From the NCBI GenBank assembly GCA_965217135.1, contig OZ244249.1, positions 992,001 to 1,056,000 of the forward strand: 64,000 nt of DNA, written 5' to 3'. Below, in pieces: positions 25,201-33,992 of the stretch. The notes beneath the pieces are model-generated. The model ran no database searches and was not told the origin of the DNA. It saw only the letters and a program-made list of their open reading frames with translations. Position 1 is the stretch's first letter, and the number at the start of each line of letters is the position of its first letter. The stretch is from HXMU1420-2 sp017643305. GTDB taxonomy: Bacteria; Pseudomonadota; Alphaproteobacteria; Rhodobacterales; Rhodobacteraceae. The translations under genes and the position numbers were made by a program.

Positions 25201-25225
25201 GGAAAGGCGTATCTTGCGCCTTTCC
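25201..25225. terminator. Bidirectional hairpin between soxF and tspO
   Basis: Perfect 9-bp stem GGAAAGGCG/CGCCTTTCC with a 7-base loop, in the 53-base gap between converging genes. No long T run, but position and symmetry suit a terminator for both sides. Confidence 0.65.
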
Positions 25226-25243
25226 CGCCCCTTTGGGCACCTA

Positions 25244-25711
25244 TCAGTTGAGGATCAGGATCGCCGCATTTAACGCAGTGGCAAATGCCACCCAGGCGGC
25301 ATAAGGCACAAACATCCAGGCAGACAGGCGGTCCAGGCGCCAGGCGCGTGCGAGAAAGCCCAGGATCGCGGCCAACAGAGCCAGTATTACCACCAATGCA
25401 ACGCCCACCTGTTGCAGGGTGAAAAACGCGGGCGACCACAGAAAATTCAAAACAAGCTGTGCCCACCAAAAGTTGCTGAGTGTTCTGTCACCGCTGCGCC
25501 ACGCCCGCCATCCGGTGATTGCGATCAAAACGTAAAGAACCGACCAGACTGGCCCGAACACCCAGTTCGGTGGGTTGAAGACTGGCTTGTTCAGCGCGGC
25601 GTACCATGCGCCCGGCGCCGTAAGGTAACCGATGGTCAACCCACCGCCCAGCACGAGCAGGAGAAACAGAGCGAGGCGCAACCGGTCCGGGGCGCGGGAT
25701 GGGGTTTGCAT
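25244..25711 (-). CDS. tspO: TspO/MBR family tryptophan-rich sensory protein
   Basis: 155 residues, five membrane segments. Family signatures WYAALNKPVFNPPNWVFGPV and the Trp-rich FWWAQLVLNFLWSPAFF are present. TspO is an outer-membrane or membrane porphyrin-binding protein; in Rhodobacter it modulates tetrapyrrole and photosynthesis gene expression in response to oxygen. Converges on soxF. No photosynthesis genes appear in the window. Confidence 0.93.
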   Translation of the reverse strand: MQTPSRAPDRLRLALFLLLVLGGGLTIGYLTAPGAWYAALNKPVFNPPNWVFGPVWSVLYVLIAITGWRAWRSGDRTLSNFWWAQLVLNFLWSPAFFTLQQVGVALVVILALLAAILGFLARAWRLDRLSAWMFVPYAAWVAFATALNAAILILN

Positions 25712-25831
25712 AGCAGGCCCTTTCTTTCCAAGCGACGTAGCGGGGTTTGCGCGCGGGGCCAGTGAAATCTGATGCTGACTGTTTGAGTCTGCCGTCTGGC
25801 CCGCTAGGCTGACGGAAACGGAGGATAAGAT

Positions 25832-26086
25832 ATGGGAATCGGATCAATCATCGCTATGCTGATCGTAGGCGCGGTGGCCGGATGGCTGGCGGGCAATCTG
25901 GTTAAAGGGCAGGGCTTCGGGTTGCTGGGCAATATCGTGATCGGTGTTGTGGGCGCGGTGCTGGCCGGGTTCATCCTACCCGCTTTGGGGTTCGGCGCAG
26001 GGGGCGGCATGATTGCCTCGATCCTGCACGCGACCGTCGGAGCCGTGATATTGCTGGTACTGATCCGGGTCGTGAAACTGGCTTAG
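25832..26086 (+). CDS. GlsB/YeaQ/YmgE family stress membrane protein
   Basis: 84 residues with three hydrophobic glycine-rich helices. IIAMLIVGAVAGWLAGNLVK and LLGNIVIGVVGAVLAGFILP are the family hallmarks. GGAGGATAAG lies 3 bases before the ATG. Members are transglycosylase-associated or general stress proteins of unknown biochemistry. Confidence 0.9.
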   Translation: MGIGSIIAMLIVGAVAGWLAGNLVKGQGFGLLGNIVIGVVGAVLAGFILPALGFGAGGGMIASILHATVGAVILLVLIRVVKLA

Positions 26087-26668
26087 GATGCAAATACCTA
26101 CCAACCGTCAATTGCGTGTTTCATCCGTCCGGAGGCAAGCGCTGAAAACCCGCCGGGCAGCGCCCGACCGCCTTTAGCACTAAGGCGCGCCATTATGTTC
26201 GACATGCCTTCGGTGTGACGGGCGGGTGCTATGGTGAGGACGACTTTCCGGTCATAAGTTAGATGCATGCTGCTGCTGTATAAGGGCGCTCCACCGAACT
26301 ATCGGCGCTCTCACCCCTGCTTGGGTGCTGCCGGGTTTTGCCGTCGGGTGCCTATAATAGGGCAATCAGCGCGGTTAAGTGAAAAGAATGGTGGGCGTAA
26401 AGCTTACCCTATGGCTCGCTTCAATGCTGCAGACTCAAGCCACCGACGAGGGGTGCATGACGCTAAGAAAACATATTTGGCACAACAGTGGTACGATTGC
26501 TGCGTTGTGGGGTAGCCTAAATGGCTCAAAATGCGGGTAAAGTACCGATGTCACGTCCGAGGCGGCATCAAAACCAGGGATTTTGAAGCTAAGTCCGCCG
26601 TCAGAATTGAAAACACTCACTACAACAGCCAAACTCCTCACAACATAGCGTCACTTGGGAAACATTGG
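26087..26668. other. Gene-poor region after the GlsB/YeaQ gene
   Basis: About 580 bases without a confident gene. One small leftward ORF (26098-26268) is listed separately. The remainder has short open frames on both strands that look unlike protein. Several GC-rich local inverted segments occur around 26290-26350. No tRNA or recognised RNA family could be assigned by eye. Confidence 0.4.
26098..26268 (-). CDS. Possible small protein of unknown function
   Basis: 56 codons: starts MHLTYDRKVVLTIAPARHTE and ends GRMKHAIDGW. GC-rich, with basic residues and an amphipathic pattern; GGTGGAG lies about 20 bases before the ATG, too far for a good ribosome-binding site. It ends 12 bases from the GlsB/YeaQ stop, converging. 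Could be the tail of a decayed gene. No family recognised. Confidence 0.2.
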   Translation of the reverse strand: MHLTYDRKVVLTIAPARHTEGMSNIMARLSAKGGRALPGGFSALASGRMKHAIDGW

Positions 26669-27546
26669 ATGAAACTGCATCTGGTAACATACGGCTGCGG
26701 CACAACACGCAGAGGACGCTCGTTTTTTGAAACGGCTTGCATCCTGCGCGACGCTGCGATTGAGGCCGGGTTTGACTATGCAACCGCCTACAAGGCCGAC
26801 CTTTATGCAGGCACCGACTTTGCGCGCCGGAACGCCGACCTGCTGACAGAATGGCGCGGCGCAGGATATTGGGTCTGGAAACCACTGGTCATCAGGACCG
26901 CGCCGGAAACCATTGGCGATGACGACGTCCTCATTTACTCGGACGCAGGCAAGCTCCCCGCGGGCCCAATCACCCGCCCAGATCGCATCGCCCAATTGGC
27001 CAAACTGGCTCCCGAGGGGTTTTGTCAGGCGTCCAGTTGACTGGCTTGCGCCATGACCGTTGGACCAAGCGCGACTGTTTCGTGCTGATGGACGCCGACT
27101 TAGACGCCTACCGCATGGCGGATCAGTTAATGGTCGGCTGGAGCGCTTGGACCAAATCGCCCCAGTGCTTCGATCTGCTGGAAAAATGGCAGCACTTCAA
27201 CGAAGACCGCAGGATCGTTACAGACGACCCAAACGTGATGGGGCTGCCCAATAGCCCTACATTCAAAGAGCATCGCCATGATCAGTCGATCTATACCAAC
27301 CTGGTATTTGCGCTCAACATGCCTTTCCTGCGGCTATCACAGCGTCCGGCCCGGCGGTTCGTTCGCCAGCTGAAGGCCAGCAAAACCACAACCTTGCGCA
27401 AATTCTGGGGCGGCGAATGGGTTTTGGCACAGATGGACACGCATTTCACCGCCAAAGGCAGCAACGCGCCCGTTCAGGATATCTATAAGCGCTGCGTGCG
27501 CCGGTTCAGCGACGACCAGATCGGCGTGGCCGCCAAAACCGCCTGA
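26669..27546 (+). pseudogene. Frameshifted glycosyltransferase-like gene
   Basis: Two open frames together form one protein of about 292 residues. The first reads MKLHLVTYGCGTTRRGRSFF onward through GYWVWKPLVI and DDVLIYSDAGK, a pattern seen in capsule/polysaccharide-associated proteins that carry WxWKP and an acidic YxDAG motif. At about 27016-27024 (GGGGTTTTG) the frame must move back by one base to continue as SGVQLTGLRHDRWTKRDCFV and then HDQSIYTNLV. One missing T in the T run would account for it. The exact family is not certain. It may be a true null, a phase-variable switch or a read error. Confidence 0.7.
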
Positions 27547-28273
27547 CCACCAACCGCATATCACTCGTCTACCGGCGAGGGATTGAACGTTTTGAACAGG
27601 CTCGGTGGAAACAGCAGGCCTGTCTCGATTCCGCACAGGATCACGGTCGTTTCGCTATGGCTGAGGCTGTTGATCACCCATTTCTGCAAATGGTTATGGC
27701 GCCGTAGTGATGCATTTTATCCAATACCAAGGTTTTCATGCACCGTAGAGGCTGAGCTGGATTATTCTGAGTTAAATCTCTGAATTCGCGGCTGATATAT
27801 GGTTCGACACCAACATAATCTTGTGAGGCGCGCAACTTCACAGAGTATTTTTCGGCGCATATAATGGAGACTTTTTTACAAGCTGTACGAAAGTTTTTGA
27901 TGACGCACACTTCCTCTACGATCAAAGTAATAGCATTTCCCGGAACTACTCTTTCCGAAGTTGACTGTTTATTTGAATAAATGGATTCGCAAGGAAAGGG
28001 TGGGGCTACTTTTGCAACAACTTCTGAGGCCTTCTGTTATCAAAAACCAAAAGGATAGTGGCCTGATAGGGTTTTATGTTGGTGTTTACGGTGGAATTTG
28101 AATAGGTGCCTCTATCGGTCCGGATGGTCTTGCTGGGCACCCTTTTGTAAGTCCCAGTTCTAGCGTATCTGCCTTTGAAACGATGTGGTATTGACGTCGC
28201 ACGTTGCACCAAGAATTCCAACCCTAATCATGAAGGGCATCTGTAAGTTGAGAAGATGCGCCTAAATCATAGG
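27547..28273. other. AT-rich gene-free stretch before uvrB
   Basis: About 730 bases with much lower GC than the neighbours (near 42 percent by eye around 27780-28260). Short frames on both strands (for example 28006-28221 leftward and 27674-27925 leftward) show no recognisable domains. TTTGCAACA at 28010-28020 resembles part of an IS6-type end but no partner end or transposase is seen. It probably is a scar of a decayed transferred segment. Confidence 0.5.
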
Positions 28274-30472
28274 CTATCGTTTCCTCCGCTTCACATTCCC
28301 ACCCCGTTGCCCCGGTCGGCCCGCCGTTGACCGTCCGCGGGTGCTCACCGCTGCTTCGCTGGCCTTTTCCACCGCATATTGCCGGGCCATCGGGTCGTCT
28401 GCGACGGCCAGGTCCACTGCCTCCAGCCGTTTGACCTCGTCCCGCAGCCGCGCGGCCTCCTCGAATTCCAGGTTCTCGGCGGCCTTGCGCATGTCGGCGC
28501 GCATGCCGTCCAGGACGGCCTCCAGATTGGCGCCGTGCAGGGGTTTTTCGACCTGTGCCGTGACGCGGGCCATGTCGGTGTCGCCCTTGTATAGCCCGGC
28601 CAGCACGTCCTCCACATTCTTCTTCACCGTTTCCGGTGTGATCCCGTGTTCTTCGTTATAGGCGATCTGCTTGACGCGGCGGCGGTTGGTTTCGGCCAGC
28701 GCGCGTTCCATCGAGCCGGTGATGCGGTCGGCATACATGATGACCCGACCATCGGCGTTGCGCGCTGCGCGGCCGATGGTCTGGATCAGGGACGTTTCTG
28801 ATCGCAGGAACCCTTCCTTGTCGGCATCCAAAATGGCAACCAGCCCGCATTCGGGAATATCCAGGCCCTCGCGCAGCAGGTTGATCCCAATCAGCACGTC
28901 AAAGGCCCCTAGCCGCAGGTCGCGCAGGATTTCGATGCGTTCCAGCGTATCGATGTCGGAATGCATGTAACGGACTTTGATGCCCTGTTCATGCATGTAC
29001 TCGGTCAGGTCTTCGGCCATGCGCTTGGTGAGCGTGGTTACCAGAGTGCGATACCCGGCGTCGGCTACTTTGCGCACTTCGTCCAGCAGGTCGTCTACCT
29101 GCATCTCAACAGGCCGGATTTCAACCTCAGGGTCCAGCAGGCCGGTGGGGCGGATCACCTGCTCGACAAACACACCACCGGATTGTTCCACCTCCCATGC
29201 GGCGGGGGTCGCGGAGACAAAGACGCTCTGCGGGCGCATCGCGTCCCATTCCTCGAACTTGAGCGGGCGGTTGTCCATGCAGGAGGGCAGGCGGAACCCG
29301 TGTTCGGCCAGCGTAAATTTGCGCCGGTAGTCGCCTCGATACATGCCGCCGATCTGGGGCACGGAAACGTGGCTTTCATCCGCAAAGACTAGAGCGTTGT
29401 CGGGGATGAATTCGAACAGGGTCGGGGGCGGTTCACCCGGTGCCCGGCCGGTCAGATAGCGGGAATAGTTTTCGATACCATTGCAGACGCCGGTCGCCTC
29501 GAGCATCTCGAGGTCAAAATTTGTCCGCTGTTCCAGCCGCTGGGCTTCCAGCAATTTCCCCTCGTCCACAAGCTGGTCGAGCCTGATCCTCAGCTCTTTC
29601 TTGATGCCCTGAATGGCCTGCTGCATCGTCGGCTTGGGCGTCACGTAATGCGAATTGGCGTAGACACGGATACGGTCCATCACCGCGGTTTTCTCACCGG
29701 TGAGCGGATCGAATTCGGTGATATTCTCCAGCTCTTCGCCAAAGAACGATAGTTTCCAGGCGCGGTCTTCGAGGTGGGCGGGAAAAATCTCCAAACTGTC
29801 GCCGCGCACGCGGAACGAGCCGCGTTGGAACGCCTGATCGTTGCGGCGATATTGCTGAGCAACCAGATCGGCGATCACCGCACGCTGGTCATACATACCG
29901 CCGGTTTTCAGATCCTGCGTCATGGCTCCGTAGGTTTCGACCGACCCGATACCGTAAATACAGGACACCGAAGCCACGATGATCACGTCATCTCTTTCCA
30001 GCAGCGCCCGCGTGGCCGAATGGCGCATGCGGTCGATCTGTTCGTTGATCTGGCTTTCTTTTTCTATGTACGTGTCTGAGCGCGGGACATAGGCCTCCGG
30101 CTGGTAATAGTCGTAGTAGCTGACAAAGTATTCGACTGCGTTTTCCGGGAAGAAGCCCTTGAATTCGCCGTATAACTGCGCGGCCAGCGTCTTGTTCGGG
30201 GCCAGGATAATGGCCGGACGCTGGGTTTCTTCGATCACCTTGGCCATGGTGAAGGTTTTGCCGGTGCCGGTGGCGCCCAGCAGCACCTGGTTCTGTTCGC
30301 CGTCGCGCACGCCGTCTGCCAGTTCCGCAATTGCGGTGGGTTGGTCGCCGGCGGCATTGAATTCGGTATGCATCACCAGCGCCTTGCCGCCTTCCAGCTT
30401 TTCGCGGTCTTTCACTTCCGCAGAGGGGGCATGCATGAGGGGCGGGGACTGGTCGGTATGGGTGTGGGGCAT
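28274..30472 (-). CDS. uvrB: Excinuclease ABC subunit B
   Basis: 732 residues. Nucleotide-excision repair helicase-like subunit that verifies damage handed over by UvrA and recruits UvrC. Walker A GATGTGKT at 66-73; the damage-binding beta-hairpin region YFVSYYDYYQPEAYVP near 115; DESHVSVPQIGGMYRGD; helicase motif VI region QTIGRAARNADGRVIMYADR; and the C-terminal UVR motif AENLEFEEAARLRDEVKRLE. Slightly longer than E. coli UvrB because of about 35 N-terminal and a basic C-terminal extension. A near-match to the alphaproteobacterial LexA box lies 23 bases upstream. Confidence 0.97.
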   Translation of the reverse strand: MPHTHTDQSPPLMHAPSAEVKDREKLEGGKALVMHTEFNAAGDQPTAIAELADGVRDGEQNQVLLGATGTGKTFTMAKVIEETQRPAIILAPNKTLAAQLYGEFKGFFPENAVEYFVSYYDYYQPEAYVPRSDTYIEKESQINEQIDRMRHSATRALLERDDVIIVASVSCIYGIGSVETYGAMTQDLKTGGMYDQRAVIADLVAQQYRRNDQAFQRGSFRVRGDSLEIFPAHLEDRAWKLSFFGEELENITEFDPLTGEKTAVMDRIRVYANSHYVTPKPTMQQAIQGIKKELRIRLDQLVDEGKLLEAQRLEQRTNFDLEMLEATGVCNGIENYSRYLTGRAPGEPPPTLFEFIPDNALVFADESHVSVPQIGGMYRGDYRRKFTLAEHGFRLPSCMDNRPLKFEEWDAMRPQSVFVSATPAAWEVEQSGGVFVEQVIRPTGLLDPEVEIRPVEMQVDDLLDEVRKVADAGYRTLVTTLTKRMAEDLTEYMHEQGIKVRYMHSDIDTLERIEILRDLRLGAFDVLIGINLLREGLDIPECGLVAILDADKEGFLRSETSLIQTIGRAARNADGRVIMYADRITGSMERALAETNRRRVKQIAYNEEHGITPETVKKNVEDVLAGLYKGDTDMARVTAQVEKPLHGANLEAVLDGMRADMRKAAENLEFEEAARLRDEVKRLEAVDLAVADDPMARQYAVEKASEAAVSTRGRSTAGRPGQRGGNVKRRKR

Positions 30473-30494
30473 GAAGAGACTCGGTTAGGTCACC

Positions 30495-30509
30495 GTTTCA
30501 AACTTGTTC
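30495..30509. promoter_or_regulatory. Candidate LexA box upstream of uvrB
   Basis: On the plus strand GTTT-N7-GTTC (on the uvrB strand GAAC-N7-AAAC), one mismatch from the alphaproteobacterial direct-repeat LexA site GTTC-N7-GTTC. It lies 23-37 bases before the uvrB start. uvrB is a common SOS gene, so the position is sensible. Confidence 0.4.
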
Positions 30510-30559
30510 CTGTTTCCGCCGGGATCAAGGGGTCTGCTAACAGGAAACAGCAGCGTCGC

Positions 30560-31369
30560 TCAACTGTCTCTTTCCAGCCCCTGGGCGCGGCAGAGGTCGG
30601 CCCTCGCCCGCAGGTCACGCATCGCGGCATCTTCGATCCCCAATTCGTCCAGATGGCGGACGAGGCTATCGAGATAATCATAGTTCGAGCCCAGATTTCC
30701 TTCGGCAAAGGCGATCATGCGGGCAGTTTCGTCAACGCTCAGACCGGGCGTGTACCGGTAGTTGTCTGGATCGATGACAAAGGTCAGCGCTTCCACCTCG
30801 CCCTGAGGCGTGGAGACCTGCACAAAGGTTGGAACGTAAGACCCTGAAAACATCTCCCGCAACCACATATGTGCGGTTTCCTGTGCCACCAACGGGCCAG
30901 GAATGCGAAAAACCACACCGTCGCAACGGCCGCCTTTATCCAGCGCTGCCATCAGGCCGGGGCGCTCATGCGACCCGCGTCCGCCTTCCAGCTTCATGCA
31001 GAAGCTGCGTTGCCATCCCGGGAGGGACGCCAGCCGGTATTCATCCACATACACCGCCGGATCCCAGATCAACGATCCGTACGCAAAAATCCAAAGGTCG
31101 CGCTCCATACGCCCGGCCAGCACCTGCTGGCGATTGGCTTCGCGTTCGTCGTGATCCATGCGCCAGCCCGGCGGCCAGTTTTCTTCGGCGGCCTGCAGGT
31201 CCAGTTCGTCAAACCGGTCATACCAGAACCGTAGCTCGGACTGGTCCGGCGGTTTGATCAGGCTCCGCAGAGCGGGAGTGTGGCGAAAAACATGCTCGGG
31301 AAAAGGCATGAGGCGATCTAGCCGCAAATCCGCAGGCAGGGCCAGCCGTTTTTCTGCGCCCTGATACAT
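30560..31369 (-). CDS. ChaC-type gamma-glutamylcyclotransferase
   Basis: 269 residues. The conserved substrate-binding loop IFAYGSLIWDP lies near residue 95, and GSHERPGLMAALDKGG holds the likely catalytic Glu. ChaC enzymes cleave glutathione to 5-oxoproline and Cys-Gly. There is an N-terminal extension of about 90 residues relative to short forms, rich in charged residues. Cytosolic. A separate unit upstream of uvrB, with an 87-base gap. Confidence 0.87.
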   Translation of the reverse strand: MYQGAEKRLALPADLRLDRLMPFPEHVFRHTPALRSLIKPPDQSELRFWYDRFDELDLQAAEENWPPGWRMDHDEREANRQQVLAGRMERDLWIFAYGSLIWDPAVYVDEYRLASLPGWQRSFCMKLEGGRGSHERPGLMAALDKGGRCDGVVFRIPGPLVAQETAHMWLREMFSGSYVPTFVQVSTPQGEVEALTFVIDPDNYRYTPGLSVDETARMIAFAEGNLGSNYDYLDSLVRHLDELGIEDAAMRDLRARADLCRAQGLERDS

Positions 31370-31390
31370 CGTTGATCTGCAGGTGTTGGT

Positions 31391-32428
31391 TCAGAAATGG
31401 CTCAGGAACCTATCGATATTATCATGTGTGACCGACCAGTCGCAGACCAGTCGCGCGGCCAGCATTTCGTCGGGGTCGTCGCCCTCAAGTGTGCCTTCCC
31501 AGATGTAATAGACCGCGCCCGCATCTTGCAGGCGTTGGTGGGTCGCGCGGGGAAACTCGGCAAAGATGATATTGGCTTGCGGCGGATACATGAACTGAGC
31601 GCCCGCCCTTTCCAGTCCATCGGCCAAACGTGCCGCATTGGCGTTAGCGGTTCGGGCCGAGGTTAGCCACAGATCGTCGGCCAGATAGGCGTGCATCTGG
31701 GCGGACAGGTAGCGGTGTTTCGAAAACAGATGCGCAGCGCGTTTGCGGCGGAGTTCGAATTCCCAGGCCTTGGCGGGGTCGAACAGGATCACTGCTTCCA
31801 CCCCCATGCAGCCGTTCTTGGTGGCCCCAAAGCTCAGAATGTCCACACCCAACCGCCAGGTCATATCAGCAGGCGTAGCGTTGAGCTTCACCAGCGCGTT
31901 GGCGAACCGGGCGCCGTCCATATGCACGGGCAAACCGTACTCTCTGGCTACATCGGTCAGGGCCGACAGGTCGTCCAGCGTGTAGACACCGCCGCGCTCA
32001 GTCACCTGCGTGATCGACACGGCACCCCGCTGCGGGCCATGCACGCCGCGGGTTTCTTCCTTGAGCACAGTAGCGCGGAGGCTGTCCGGGGTCATCTTGT
32101 CCGTGCCCGGAACCAGCGTCAGCTTGGCGCCGCTGGTAAAAAATTCCGGTGCATTGCATTCGTCTTCGTGGATATGCGCAACCGGAGAACAGAACACCGT
32201 TTCAAAGGGCTGCGTCAGCGTGGCCAGAGACAGCGAATTTGCCGCCGTGCCAGTTGCCACAAGGTAGACGGCGGCTTCCGGCGCTTCGAAAAGACGGCGC
32301 AATTCTGCCGTGACCGCCGCCATCGGGTCGTCCGCGCCATAGGGCATGGCAAACCCGGTGTTCACATCGGCCAGCGCCTGCATCACTGCCGGATGGGCTG
32401 GCCCGGAATTGTCGGACGCAAAAAACAT
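31391..32428 (-). CDS. ltaE: Low-specificity threonine aldolase
   Basis: 345 residues from MFFASDNSGPAHPAVMQALA. PLP-dependent fold type I; the Schiff-base Lys is in LSFGATKNGCMGVEAVI near residue 204, and VHMDGARFANALVKLN is the PLP-aspartate region. It cleaves threonine to glycine and acetaldehyde. The ATG overlaps the stop of the upstream YcgN-like gene, so the two are probably cotranscribed. The longer open frame upstream is not used. Confidence 0.93.
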   Translation of the reverse strand: MFFASDNSGPAHPAVMQALADVNTGFAMPYGADDPMAAVTAELRRLFEAPEAAVYLVATGTAANSLSLATLTQPFETVFCSPVAHIHEDECNAPEFFTSGAKLTLVPGTDKMTPDSLRATVLKEETRGVHGPQRGAVSITQVTERGGVYTLDDLSALTDVAREYGLPVHMDGARFANALVKLNATPADMTWRLGVDILSFGATKNGCMGVEAVILFDPAKAWEFELRRKRAAHLFSKHRYLSAQMHAYLADDLWLTSARTANANAARLADGLERAGAQFMYPPQANIIFAEFPRATHQRLQDAGAVYYIWEGTLEGDDPDEMLAARLVCDWSVTHDNIDRFLSHF

Positions 32429-32898
32429 CAGCTGGGTTCCTCGATGATGTAATGTTCCCATTCTTCTTCGGGAATATCGAATTCCGAAACTGTCATACCC
32501 CGTACCGAAACGCCAGCGCGGTGGACCGATTGTGGGTCACCGGAGATAAGCGGGTGCCAATCAAACAGCGGCCGGCCTTCCCATAGCAACCGATAAGCGC
32601 AGGTCTTAGGCATCCAATAGGCATGGCTGTCCAGGTTGTCAGGCCGCAGGACGATGCAATTTGGTACAAACTGGTGCCGGTTTTCATAATGCGCGCAGTG
32701 GCAGCTTTCGTCATCCAGCAAACGGCAGGCCACGCGGGTCAGTTCAACCTCGCCCGTGTCCTCGAATTCCAGCTTGTTCAGACAGCATTTCCCGCAACCA
32801 TCGCACAGCGCTTCCCATTCCAGCTCCGACAGTTCTTTCAGCGGTTTGCGTTCCCAGAACCTGCTGGACAGGCCGCTGCGTTTGATTGGGTCGCTCAT
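32428..32898 (-). CDS. YcgN/UPF0260 family Cys-cluster protein
   Basis: 156 residues. FWERKPLKELSELEWEALCD and CDGCGKCCLNKLEFEDTGEV near residue 32 give the CxxCxxCC type cluster of the YkgJ-like family, with further Cys in RLLDDESCHCAHYENR and PKTCAYRLL. Likely binds a metal or iron-sulfur cluster; function unknown. The start overlaps the end of ribF by 4 bases and the stop overlaps the threonine aldolase start. Confidence 0.92.
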   Translation of the reverse strand: MSDPIKRSGLSSRFWERKPLKELSELEWEALCDGCGKCCLNKLEFEDTGEVELTRVACRLLDDESCHCAHYENRHQFVPNCIVLRPDNLDSHAYWMPKTCAYRLLWEGRPLFDWHPLISGDPQSVHRAGVSVRGMTVSEFDIPEEEWEHYIIEEPS

Positions 32899-33827
32899 AT
32901 GGCTGCAAGAATTTCGCGCGCTTTATCGCAATCGGCTTGCATCTGCGCGATAAATGGATCCAACCCGTCGAATTTCAGTTCCGGCCGCAGGTATTCCACC
33001 AGCCCGACCGACAAGGTCGCGCCATAAAGATCGCCGGAGAAATCGAACAGGTAGGTTTCGATATTTGGAAGATTGTCGCCAAACATCGGACGGATGCCCA
33101 GGCTTGCGGCGCCATGATAGCTGCCCGCGTGTGGGCCATCGAGCACATCGACCAGCACGGCATAAACCCCGAAGGCAGGCGGGTGCAGTCCGTCGATGGA
33201 CATATTTGCCGTTGGAAAACCCAGCTCACGGCCCCGCTGTTCCCCGCTGATAACGGGGCCCTCGACGCGGTGCCAGTGGCCCAGCATTTCCGCCGCATCG
33301 CGCGGTTTGCCATCGCCTAGCGCTTTGCGAATTGCGGTGGACGATACCGTTTGCGCTCCGAAATCCAACAGCGGCGCTAGTGTCACACCGAAGCCCATTT
33401 GCTTCCCAAACGCTTGCAGGTCTTGCGCGCTGCCGGCGCGGCCTTTGCCGAAACAGAAATCGGTGCCCACCACCACATGCGTCAGCTCCAGGCCGTCACA
33501 GATGACGTTGCGCGCAAATTCCTCTGGGCTCAGCCCGGCCAGTGCGGCGTTGAAATTCAACTGATACAGGCGTTCGACGCCCAGCTTGCTCAGGCGGCTG
33601 GCGCGCGCTGTTGCGCTCATTAACCGGAAGGGCGGGGCATCGGGGGCGAAATACTGGCGCGGGTGCGGTTCAAAGGTCAGAACGCCCAGCGGCGCATCGG
33701 GCGCGGCCCTGCGGGCGATCTCGATCACCGATTGATGCCCGACATGCACGCCATCGAAATTGCCGACAGCCACTGTCGCGCCCCGGTCGGTGGGTTCTAC
33801 AAACTGGTAATCCCGAATGATCCGCAT
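32895..33827 (-). CDS. ribF: Bifunctional riboflavin kinase/FAD synthetase
   Basis: 310 residues. The N-terminal FMN adenylyltransferase domain has VAVGNFDGVHVGHQSVIEIA near residue 21 and VVGTDFCFGKGRAG; the C-terminal flavokinase domain has RGRELGFPTANMSIDG and FDFSGDLYGATLSVGLVEYL. Makes FMN and FAD in the cytosol. First of three overlapping or touching leftward genes, divergent from the cytochrome gene at 33993. Confidence 0.96.
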   Translation of the reverse strand: MRIIRDYQFVEPTDRGATVAVGNFDGVHVGHQSVIEIARRAAPDAPLGVLTFEPHPRQYFAPDAPPFRLMSATARASRLSKLGVERLYQLNFNAALAGLSPEEFARNVICDGLELTHVVVGTDFCFGKGRAGSAQDLQAFGKQMGFGVTLAPLLDFGAQTVSSTAIRKALGDGKPRDAAEMLGHWHRVEGPVISGEQRGRELGFPTANMSIDGLHPPAFGVYAVLVDVLDGPHAGSYHGAASLGIRPMFGDNLPNIETYLFDFSGDLYGATLSVGLVEYLRPELKFDGLDPFIAQMQADCDKAREILAAI

Positions 33828-33992
33828 GGCGCATGGCTAGCGGTCCGCGCGGATGGGTTCAAGCGGGATCTCACGTGCCGATTGGCTGCTTCAAAGCGTG
33901 GTGAATTCCACGTCAATCTCAGTTTCTCAACATGGAACGGTCAAACCCGTGTTACACAGGTGGCAGAGACAATTTCCATGGGAGTTGAAGTT

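Noticed and set aside
23841..25469. 542-codon leftward frame opposite soxF
   Set aside because: Covers SoxF on the other strand and has no signal or family pattern, while SoxF is firmly identified.
26213..26226. 14-base match to the complement of the conserved 16S rRNA decoding-region sequence
   Set aside because: GGTGTGACGGGCGG matches, but flanking bases do not continue any rRNA sequence, so it is taken as chance or low-complexity similarity.
28008..28022. TTTGCAACA resembling an IS6-family terminal repeat
   Set aside because: Only about nine bases match, no second end, target duplication or transposase is present.
27674..28221. Short leftward frames in the AT-rich stretch
   Set aside because: No ribosome-binding sites, no recognisable domain and random-looking composition; kept only as part of the gene-free region.
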